A stretch of 16,444 nucleotides of DNA from CAZWKI01 sp964634645 (GTDB lineage: Bacteria > Patescibacteriota > Patescibacteriia > UBA1558 > S5-K13), in contig CAZWKI010000025.1 of NCBI GenBank assembly GCA_964634645.1, positions 1-16,444 on the forward strand, given 5' to 3'. The notes beneath the pieces were generated by a model, which saw nothing but the letters and a program-made list of their open reading frames with translations, ran no database searches and had not been told where the DNA came from. Below are positions 7,901 through 14,846 of this stretch, piece by piece (the first letter of the stretch is position 1; each line of letters begins with the position of its first letter). Both the position numbers and the translations under genes were made by a program.

Positions 7901-8929
7901 TTATTGTTTAAAGGAATTAATATATTCTATATAATCAAGTGGCAATCCGTATTGTTTTGCTCCTGTTATAACAGTATCAAAATATGAATCACTTGGGATG
8001 GCTGTTGTTTTGTCATTTAGGACTATATAAACTTCTGCTTGAAAATCTTTGAGTGGATTTTTTATTGTAACAATCTCTCTTTGATACATGTTTGGGTATC
8101 CCTCTGATTTGTCTAACTTTGTAAAACATTCTTGATTTATTTTGTATAAAACGCCATTTACTCTTTCTCCCGAATTTGGTTTGATGTTTCCATACCCTCT
8201 ACCATAAAAATAAAAAGAATAATTTTCAAGATATGAATTTTTGAAACCGACAAAATTATTTTCTCCACATCTTAAGTTCATTGTATCAACATTCATATTT
8301 GATCCATAAGCAAAATAAAATATATTTTTATCATCATTCAATTTACCTGGACCAGTTGGTAAATAATCATTTACAACTTCTTCACCATCCCCATAACCAT
8401 CTCTGTCTGTATCAAAAATTTCTGGATCAGAACCATAGACAATTTCATAAATATCCAAGAGTCCATCTCCGTCTGTATCTAGTAATTCTATGTTTTCTGT
8501 TTCTTCTTCTACTATAATTGCCTCTATCACTTCTTCTGTTTGAGTTGCTGTCTCTGGGATTTCATTTTCTATTGTTGAATCAAGTATTTCATCAATTGTT
8601 TCGTCAAGGATAAATTCTTCTGTGTTTTCATTTTCTGGTTTGTCTTCTACTGGGTTTTTTGTTTCACTTTTGTTAATCTTGTCAAAAATCCAAGAAAACT
8701 TATCTTGAAATCTTGGTAAAATGAAAAATAAAGAAGCAATAATCAATAAAATTAATATCAAAATAACTAAAAGTCCAACTTTAGAATCTGATTTTTTTTT
8801 GGAATCTTTAGTATTATACGCTTTATTGAATTCATTAATTTTCTCTATGTATGCATTATTCTTATCAATATCTTTTTCTAAAATATCGGGTTTATTTTGA
8901 TTTTCGATGTTATTTATATCATCAAACAT
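7901..8929 (-). CDS. Membrane-anchored calcium-repeat protein with gamma-glutamylcyclotransferase domain
   Basis: A 342-residue protein in four parts: a basic cytoplasmic N-terminus (1-50), one membrane helix (51-70), a glutamate-rich linker (about 88-149), two thrombospondin-3/EF-like calcium loops (DTDGDGLLDIYE 151-162, DTDRDGYGDGEE 173-184), then a GGCT/AIG2-like domain (about 202-330). The GGCT fold shows its substrate-loop motif FAYGSNM (YGSN 208-211), VNGVLYKI, and the catalytic glutamate E276 in LDKSEGY followed by YxRE. The positive-inside rule puts the enzyme domain outside. Known GGCT enzymes turn gamma-glutamyl amino acids or glutathione into 5-oxoproline; activity here is inferred, and peptide or glutathione scavenging is only a possibility. 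It follows its larger paralogue by 46 nt; no promoter is visible between them. Confidence 0.75.
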   Translation of the reverse strand: MFDDINNIENQNKPDILEKDIDKNNAYIEKINEFNKAYNTKDSKKKSDSKVGLLVILILILLIIASLFFILPRFQDKFSWIFDKINKSETKNPVEDKPENENTEEFILDETIDEILDSTIENEIPETATQTEEVIEAIIVEEETENIELLDTDGDGLLDIYEIVYGSDPEIFDTDRDGYGDGEEVVNDYLPTGPGKLNDDKNIFYFAYGSNMNVDTMNLRCGENNFVGFKNSYLENYSFYFYGRGYGNIKPNSGERVNGVLYKINQECFTKLDKSEGYPNMYQREIVTIKNPLKDFQAEVYIVLNDKTTAIPSDSYFDTVITGAKQYGLPLDYIEYINSFKQ

Positions 8930-8975
8930 TTTATTGTATTTAAATTATTAGAAAATATTTATATACAAACCAATA

Positions 8976-10811
8976 CTATAAGTCATCTACATTAAAATCG
9001 TTCAAGTTTATTCCTTGCGTCTTCGTAGTTATGCCATCCATTAGTTCAATACTGCTTATATACTCTATTGGAAAATCACTTTGTTGTGCTCCAGAAATAA
9101 TTCTTTCCAAATAATAATCATCTGGCACAGATGTTGTCTTAGTATCTTTTGCAATATAAACTATTGCATCAAAATCACCAAAATTATTTTTCACTTTTAG
9201 AGTAGTTTTGTTATATAAAGATAGACTACTTTGATCCATGAGCGATAGAACGTCTTTATTTATTTTATACAAAACTCCATAGACCTTTGTTCCTTTTGAT
9301 TCTTTTATGTTGGAAGAATTGTTTTGATAAAAATAAAATTCATAATCATCCAAAACTGCTTTTTTGAAGCTAACAAAATTTTTGTCACCATAAAGACCCT
9401 GCATATTTTCAAAAAGTATACTTGGTCCATAAGCAAAATAAAATATATTTTTATCATCTTCTAATTTTCCACTACCATTTGGATTATATCCCCTTATCAC
9501 TTCTTCGCCATCTGAATATGTGTCTCCATCTGTATCTTCTTTTTCTAAATCTGTATTATAGACAGCTTCATACATGTCCAAAAGTCCATCATTGTCTCTG
9601 TCTTGTAATTTTGTATATTCTTCAGTTTCTATGGTAGGAATAGTGTTCATATAATTAAAAGACTTCATCATTTCTTCAAGCGATGTAATATCTTGCTCCT
9701 GTGGTTTTTCTATTTTATAATCCTTTAATTCACTAAATTTAGAGTTAAATGATATACTTACTGGAACATCTGTTTCCTGAAAATCCTCGTCCATATTTAA
9801 ATTTTCTAGGGAAAACTCTATTTCATTAATAGAGGCTGTTTTCTTATTTACCCAAATAGAAAAATTCAATTTATTATTCAAATAATCAAATTGCTTTATA
9901 GTTTTTTCAAAATCAGGATTTTTTCCATTTTTATAATCTTCATATTTTTTCAAAAATTCTTTGTATGTATTTTCATCATAATTCTTTAAAATATACATTG
10001 CCAGATTAATTGATTTTCCTTCTTTTATTTTAATATTGAATTTTTTTGAAGATATACTATTTTCTTTTTTGTTCTCATGTGGATCAATTATTTCAAAAAA
10101 GTCCTTGAGCTCTTTTATTTCTGAAACATTATCTTTCTTTGTAAAAAAATTATTAAAATATTCATTTATTTTGGAATAAAAATCTTGATCATAATCTGAA
10201 CTGATTCCTGTTTTTGGATAATAAATCCATTTATCTGAAATGCTTTCTGACGAATCCGAATCCATTGGCATAAGAAATGATAAAATACCTGTAATATTTA
10301 ATTTAAAATAAACTCCAGAATCGTCCAAATATTTTACAACAACTTCCGGAATAGCAAAATTTCCATAACTTGCTTTTATAGAAGATTCTGAATCTTTATT
10401 TACAACTTTTGAATCAATTGTTGCGTCTATTTTAGACCCACCACCAAAAATGAGATTAAGAAAATTTTCCTGAGAGTTATTGTTTTGTTTAAATTCTATA
10501 ATTATTTTACTTGTATTCTGATAATTCTTTATAGTATCTCCCCATGGAAGACTCATTTTATATGTGAAATACATTGCTTCTCCCTTATAATACCAAAATA
10601 CAAATGCTCCTGCTATTAACAAAAAAATGAATAAAAAAAGAAAGATTGGACCTAATTTCTTTCTTTTTTTTAATTGTTTACTATTTTTATCTGACAAAAA
10701 ATCTTCTTCTTGAAACCCTGGCTTAGGAACATTATCATCTACACTAGAATTATAATTATCTTGCACGTTAAAACTTTGAATTTTAGGATCTGTCTTTTTT
10801 TCTTCAAACAT
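8976..10811 (-). CDS. Membrane-anchored calcium-repeat protein with degenerate GGCT-fold domain
   Basis: A 611-residue paralogue of the next gene. A basic N-terminus (KQLKKRKK near 45-52) and one membrane helix (about 54-74) precede a beta-rich extracellular domain (about 80-370) that I do not recognise; it resembles the lipoprotein-like substrate-binding domains common in CPR. Two calcium loops follow (DRDNDGLLDMYE, DTDGDTYSDGEE, about 404-437), then a GGCT-fold domain (about 453-590). There YGSN has become YGPS (461-464) and the position of the catalytic glutamate is S529 in MDQSSLSLY, so it is probably a pseudoenzyme used for binding. The DNA for DDKNIFYFAYG is identical to the paralogue over 33 nt, indicating duplication or gene conversion. 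It follows dfx by 15 nt, so it belongs to the redox operon. Confidence 0.72.
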   Translation of the reverse strand: MFEEKKTDPKIQSFNVQDNYNSSVDDNVPKPGFQEEDFLSDKNSKQLKKRKKLGPIFLFLFIFLLIAGAFVFWYYKGEAMYFTYKMSLPWGDTIKNYQNTSKIIIEFKQNNNSQENFLNLIFGGGSKIDATIDSKVVNKDSESSIKASYGNFAIPEVVVKYLDDSGVYFKLNITGILSFLMPMDSDSSESISDKWIYYPKTGISSDYDQDFYSKINEYFNNFFTKKDNVSEIKELKDFFEIIDPHENKKENSISSKKFNIKIKEGKSINLAMYILKNYDENTYKEFLKKYEDYKNGKNPDFEKTIKQFDYLNNKLNFSIWVNKKTASINEIEFSLENLNMDEDFQETDVPVSISFNSKFSELKDYKIEKPQEQDITSLEEMMKSFNYMNTIPTIETEEYTKLQDRDNDGLLDMYEAVYNTDLEKEDTDGDTYSDGEEVIRGYNPNGSGKLEDDKNIFYFAYGPSILFENMQGLYGDKNFVSFKKAVLDDYEFYFYQNNSSNIKESKGTKVYGVLYKINKDVLSLMDQSSLSLYNKTTLKVKNNFGDFDAIVYIAKDTKTTSVPDDYYLERIISGAQQSDFPIEYISSIELMDGITTKTQGINLNDFNVDDL

Positions 10812-10826
10812 ATTTTTATATAAATA

Positions 10827-11207
10827 TTATTTAGAAATCCAAAGTCCGTGAATATTACAATAAATACGAGCTCCTACCACATCTCCTTTTGTATTAAACT
10901 CTGCTTCTGGTTTTTCTCCAGGATTCAAAAACTTTTTTCCAGATTTTCCATCATCAGTATTTATCTCAATCCATTCTATAAAGTGATTTTCTTCCATTGG
11001 ATGCTCTATCGAACCAACCTTTACTTTGTAACCGAAATCTGTTTTTTCTATTACTGGAACATGTTTTTCATTCCCCTCATCTTCTGATTTTTCATTTTCA
11101 AGTCGCATAGTAGTTCCACAGCAAACAAGTGATTCTGCACCAATGTTCAAAACCTCTACAATATTTCCACAAATATCACATTTATAAATTTGTTTTTTCT
11201 TGGTCAT
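10827..11207 (-). CDS. dfx: Desulfoferrodoxin (superoxide reductase, 2Fe type)
   Basis: Full-length class II superoxide reductase of 126 residues. It reduces superoxide to hydrogen peroxide in the cytoplasm without releasing oxygen, a typical anaerobe strategy. The N-terminal desulforedoxin domain carries the rubredoxin-like Fe(Cys)4 site: C10, C13, C29, C30. The catalytic domain has all ligands of the Fe(His)4Cys site: H49 in EKHVP, H69 and H75 in EHPMEENHF, C117 and H120 in CNIHGLW, with E47 as the usual loop glutamate and K48 after it. The next gene upstream is rubrerythrin, which removes the peroxide formed, so the two enzymes form one detoxification chain. No Shine-Dalgarno is visible. 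Confidence 0.97.
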   Translation of the reverse strand: MTKKKQIYKCDICGNIVEVLNIGAESLVCCGTTMRLENEKSEDEGNEKHVPVIEKTDFGYKVKVGSIEHPMEENHFIEWIEINTDDGKSGKKFLNPGEKPEAEFNTKGDVVGARIYCNIHGLWISK

Positions 11208-11218
11208 AAATTTATTTA

Positions 11219-11306
11219 GTTAAAAGTTAAATGCTGTAAAGTTATAAAAATTTAAAAATATAATAATTCTAAACTTTATAACTTTTAACTTGGTACTTTA
11301 TAACTT
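11219..11306. repeat. ACTTTATAACTT repeats, direct and inverted, between dfx and rbr
   Basis: ACTTTATAACTT occurs at 11273-11284 and again at 11295-11306, the second copy covering the rbr stop codon. An inverted partner, AAAGTTATAAA at 11238-11248, can pair with 11275-11285 over 11 bp. A second arm, GTTAAAAGTTA at 11219-11229, can pair with 11279-11289. The two hairpins share their 3' arm and cannot form together. The role is unknown; the arms are nearly pure A/T, and similar short AT repeats are common between CPR genes. Confidence 0.55.
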
Positions 11307-11864
11307 AACTTCAAAATATGCTTTTGGATGTTTACAAGCTGGACATTCTTCTGGTGCACTATCTGCTTCATGAACATATCCACAATTTCTACAAACCCAA
11401 TAGACTTTTTCTGTTCTTGTAAATGTAGAATTATTTTCTAAATGTTCCAAAAATTTCTTATATTTTGATTCGTGATTTGCTTCTGCACGAGCAATTGCAC
11501 GAAGTCTTATCGCTATATCACCAAACCCTTCCTTCTCTGCAATATCAGCAAATTCTGGATACATTGAGGTGTGTTCATGATTTTCACCCGCAATTGCAGA
11601 TTTCAAATTTGCAATAGTGTCGCCCAAAACAGTGGGGCATTCTGAGTCAACTTTTATAGTTTCACCACTATTTTGGCTAAGATCATTAATAAATTTCATT
11701 AACACTTTTGCATGTTCTTTTTCTTGATCTGCAGTGAGGGTAAAATTTGCAGAAATTTCTTCAAATCCTTCTTTTTTTGCGATACTTGCATAATAAGTGT
11801 ACCTATTTCTTGCTTGGCTTTCACCAATAAAGGCTTTTGCTAAGTTTTTGATTGTTTCATTCAT
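11298..11864 (-). CDS. rbr: Rubrerythrin
   Basis: A 188-residue classical rubrerythrin: a four-helix ferritin-like diiron domain plus a C-terminal rubredoxin domain. It reduces hydrogen peroxide to water with electrons from NAD(P)H-linked carriers. Diiron ligands are visible: E15 in GESQARNRY, E48xxH51 in DQEKEH, E94 in AGENHEH and E128xxH131 in RAEANHE. The rubredoxin iron ligands are C158, C161, C174 and C177 (VCRNCG and ECPACK). It is the first gene before dfx, which produces its substrate. A -10 hexamer and a small palindrome lie in the 98-nt gap upstream (see separate entries). No Shine-Dalgarno is visible. Confidence 0.97.
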   Translation of the reverse strand: MNETIKNLAKAFIGESQARNRYTYYASIAKKEGFEEISANFTLTADQEKEHAKVLMKFINDLSQNSGETIKVDSECPTVLGDTIANLKSAIAGENHEHTSMYPEFADIAEKEGFGDIAIRLRAIARAEANHESKYKKFLEHLENNSTFTRTEKVYWVCRNCGYVHEADSAPEECPACKHPKAYFEVKL

Positions 11865-11875
11865 ATTATTTTCGC

Positions 11876-11891
11876 TTGGCTATATGGCCAA
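11876..11891. other. Inverted repeat in the rbr 5' leader
   Basis: TTGGC-tatatg-GCCAA, a perfect 5-6-5 inverted repeat, lies 12 nt before the rbr start codon and downstream of the presumed transcription start. It could be an operator or an RNA hairpin next to the translation start. It is the only GC-containing symmetry in this gap. Confidence 0.35.
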
Positions 11892-11914
11892 ATATTTAAT
11901 TATTAACTTTATAT

Positions 11915-11920
11915 ATTATA
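11915..11920 (-). promoter_or_regulatory. Likely -10 box of the rbr-dfx operon
   Basis: A perfect TATAAT on the minus strand, 51 nt upstream of the rbr start. The best -35 candidate, TTGTTT (11940-11935), gives a short 14-bp spacer, so the promoter is only partly convincing. An untranslated leader of about 45 nt would result, holding the TTGGC/GCCAA palindrome. Confidence 0.4.
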
Positions 11921-11962
11921 CTATAAAAACAGATAAACAAAAAATAAAACACTCTTAATAGC

Positions 11963-13165
11963 TTATTTGTTCTTATTATAATTAAAATCAAAAGACTCAT
12001 TAAACAAAGAAACAAGAGATTTTATATTTGAAACCATTATTGACTCATCATTTCTGAAAAATCCACCAGAACTCCAATTATTTGTCCCAAAAACAACTAT
12101 TTCATCATCTACGATGAGCAAGTGTTGATGTAAAAATGAATTTAGATCTTTTTCAGCAAACTTGTTCCTTAATTCTTCATTTCTCTTTTGATCTGTAATT
12201 ATTTCCAAATTATTCAAATGATTCAAATGATTCCTCTCTCTTTGATCAAGCATTGCAGGAATTAAAGAATCTTTTACAGATACATTACTATCTTCAATTA
12301 ACATTATTACTTTTTTGCTTCTTGACTCAAAGATTAGATTGCTTGCAATGTCAGAATCTGTCATCATCCATATCATCGATTTAATAATATATCTTGATTG
12401 CTTTATAAGTTCAATCATTCTATCTTTAATTCCATTGCGCTTTTGTTGTGGTGCAAACCAAATTTCCAAAAATCCTTCTGGATAATTGATGCGAGCTGCA
12501 AATGGGTTATATTGTGATAATAATTTTTGCTTGCCAGAAGTGCCAGAAAATATTCTATCGAATTCTTCTCCATAAATTTCTATAATTTCCCTACGATCTG
12601 TTTCAAAAATAAAACTCGGATCATATTTGTCTTGAATGTAAGTAAAATTATAAGAGCCAAAAAATAGTTTTTGAGAAGATTCTCCTCTATCAATTATCAT
12701 AAATTTGTGATGCATTAATTCAAAACTATCATTGGATGAAATGCTTTTGATGTTTATATTTTTTGGTATATCCGTAAATAAATTATTAAGGGTTTCTGTA
12801 TGTTTATCACTAAAAGCAATGTTTATTTTTACACCTCTTTTTGATGCATTATAAATTGCATCTCTAATAATCTCGTCGTCCATAGAGTAGACGGCTATTT
12901 CAATACTAGTGCTTGCAAAATCAATTGCGTTTATAATAATACTTGATAAAATATTTTGTCCTAACTCATTATTGAAATATACTTTGCCGGAAAACGGCTC
13001 TGTAACATCTATTATTTTATTGGGCTTAAATTGCACCCACTTTTCTTTTATGGTAAAACGAGAAAAAATAAACACAAAATATCCAACTGCAATTAAAAAG
13101 ACAATCGGAATACCCCAAAAAAGTAATTTATTATTGGATTTTTTTGATTTCATTATCCAACTCAT
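11963..13165 (-). CDS. Membrane-anchored phospholipase D-family protein, second HKD motif altered
   Basis: A 400-residue protein with a basic N-terminus, one membrane helix (about 14-36) and two PLD half-domains. The first HKD motif is intact: H152, K154, D159, followed by GSYNFT. The second reads HQHLLIVD (H346, H348, D353) followed by GTNNWSSGG, so the motif lysine is a histidine. PLD-family enzymes act on phosphodiesters of lipids or nucleic acids via a histidine intermediate; this layout resembles bacterial Nuc-like or cardiolipin synthase-like proteins, and the substrate is not readable. The positive-inside rule puts the catalytic part outside. It overlaps the ABC gene by 35 nt; an ATG at 13153 has a GAG seven nt upstream and is an equally plausible start (overlap 23 nt). 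It is the last gene of the RT operon. Confidence 0.8.
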   Translation of the reverse strand: MSWIMKSKKSNNKLLFWGIPIVFLIAVGYFVFIFSRFTIKEKWVQFKPNKIIDVTEPFSGKVYFNNELGQNILSSIIINAIDFASTSIEIAVYSMDDEIIRDAIYNASKRGVKINIAFSDKHTETLNNLFTDIPKNINIKSISSNDSFELMHHKFMIIDRGESSQKLFFGSYNFTYIQDKYDPSFIFETDRREIIEIYGEEFDRIFSGTSGKQKLLSQYNPFAARINYPEGFLEIWFAPQQKRNGIKDRMIELIKQSRYIIKSMIWMMTDSDIASNLIFESRSKKVIMLIEDSNVSVKDSLIPAMLDQRERNHLNHLNNLEIITDQKRNEELRNKFAEKDLNSFLHQHLLIVDDEIVVFGTNNWSSGGFFRNDESIMVSNIKSLVSLFNESFDFNYNKNK

Positions 13166-14846
13166 ATTTTTGTTTATAATTTAAATAATTATTATTTTCT
13201 CTAGAAAACACAACAATTATTGAATCTGGAAGATTTTCACTTATTATATTCAATATTTTTATTATATCATCATAATTTGTATCTAACCAAATATTGTCAA
13301 TAACAACAAGTGAAGGCTTATTTGCAATGCAATGAAGTGCATGAAGAGCAAATGCTTGAGTCGTGTTTTCTAAAATTTTTCCACACGAAGAATTGAAATT
13401 ATTCAAAGAAGATATTTTTGATGAAATAAAATCATTGTCTGATATTATTTTTACAACTTTTTCAATATCAACGATATCTATTTCTTCTTTGTTTCTTCCC
13501 AAAATAAATTCTATCAAACTTTTTTCTGATTTCACATTTGGATCAAAAAAATATGCCCCACAAAAAGATCTCTGCCACATCAAATAGTCAAACCTATTAT
13601 TATCTATTTTTACATGAAAAGCTCTAGCGTTATATATGTTTATACCAGAAAACATTTTAGCTAAAGATGTTTTTCCAGAAAAACCCTTACCGTAAAATAA
13701 AACTCTTTCTCCTTTTTGAAAAACAAAATTTAAATTTCGAAAATACTTACTTTCTTTAAAAATCTTTGATTTTTTGGAATAAAAAGATATTTCTTTGTAA
13801 ATTTTCAATAAATCCTTTTTTATCAAAAACCTTCCTCTTTTGTTTATTGTCAAAAATAAACCTAGTCTAGCTGGAAAAAGATATAAACCAACTTTCAGTG
13901 CTTGGTTAAGCGCTCTTGGAAAATAAAACATCAAAAATAAATAAAAAAACTTATCTTCTGTACCGAGCAAATTACCCCACAAGAAAAAATTATTTCTAAA
14001 AAAATTACTCAAAACTACAATAAACAAAACAATAACAAATACCACCGTATATCCCATTCTCATCCACAAATCCCTTCTTATTCTAAAAAAGGAATCAATA
14101 TTTACCAAACGATTAAATTTTTTTAAAACCACGGACTCTTTATTGAAATTTTTATTAAAATATTTTTCTGATAAGTTTATATCTATATGTCTTATGATTT
14201 TTGTAAAAAAAGTAACCTCTTGAGAAATATATTTTTTGGATATATTATAAGCAATAATTCCAAGAAGTATAGACAAAAGTACGAGGACAATCAAAATTAT
14301 CGCCAAATTTAAATCCGATATATATGCAATTAATATAGCAATTACAAAATATATAAACCACCTAATGGTGCTAAAAAAAACATTTGAAACCCCCATAGAA
14401 ACAAGCGGTAATTGATAGGAAACTTTTGCTATCAAATCTCCCTGTCTTCCGTAATCCATATAATCGACTGGTTTTTCAATGAAATACTTCAATATTCTTC
14501 TTCTAATACTATTGGCAAACAATATTATAATCGTTCTTTCTTGTTTGATTACAATAAATGAACCAACGAAAAAAAGTGTGAAAAAAATACCAAAAAAATA
14601 CCAAAAAAATGGGCCCAAAAATCCTCGACTACTAAATAACTGATTTCTAGCAAATACAATTAAAACAACCTCTACTACGCCCAATATAAAAATAAAAATA
14701 ACAAGTCTTATAATATAAGATTTATATTTTTTAAAAAAATCTCTCAAATATTTATAGTGTATATCAAAAAGTCTTATATCTCTATATTTGTTTCGAGTTT
14801 TTCTAATGTCTTTTATGAGTCTAATTTGTTCTTTTATTTCTTTCAT
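13131..14846 (-). CDS. ABC exporter-like protein with degenerate ATPase domain
   Basis: A 571-residue half-transporter: six hydrophobic segments (about 44-66, 78-100, 155-176, 180-200, 265-283, 299-323) and a C-terminal nucleotide-binding domain (about 365-555). Walker A is present (G386-K-G-F-S-G-K392-T393), as is a Q-loop glutamine (Q425). The rest is eroded: the signature LSGGQ corresponds to NSSCGK (485-490), the catalytic glutamate after the Walker B aspartate D517 is N518 (VVIDN), and the switch histidine is S548 (VVFSRE). It may bind ATP without efficient hydrolysis, or work with an unknown partner. It starts inside the last 26 nt of the RT gene and ends inside the PLD gene, so all three are translationally linked. 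It could equally be a transporter that lost activity. Substrate unknown. Confidence 0.82.
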   Translation of the reverse strand: MKEIKEQIRLIKDIRKTRNKYRDIRLFDIHYKYLRDFFKKYKSYIIRLVIFIFILGVVEVVLIVFARNQLFSSRGFLGPFFWYFFGIFFTLFFVGSFIVIKQERTIIILFANSIRRRILKYFIEKPVDYMDYGRQGDLIAKVSYQLPLVSMGVSNVFFSTIRWFIYFVIAILIAYISDLNLAIILIVLVLLSILLGIIAYNISKKYISQEVTFFTKIIRHIDINLSEKYFNKNFNKESVVLKKFNRLVNIDSFFRIRRDLWMRMGYTVVFVIVLFIVVLSNFFRNNFFLWGNLLGTEDKFFYLFLMFYFPRALNQALKVGLYLFPARLGLFLTINKRGRFLIKKDLLKIYKEISFYSKKSKIFKESKYFRNLNFVFQKGERVLFYGKGFSGKTSLAKMFSGINIYNARAFHVKIDNNRFDYLMWQRSFCGAYFFDPNVKSEKSLIEFILGRNKEEIDIVDIEKVVKIISDNDFISSKISSLNNFNSSCGKILENTTQAFALHALHCIANKPSLVVIDNIWLDTNYDDIIKILNIISENLPDSIIVVFSRENNNYLNYKQKYELDNEIKKIQ

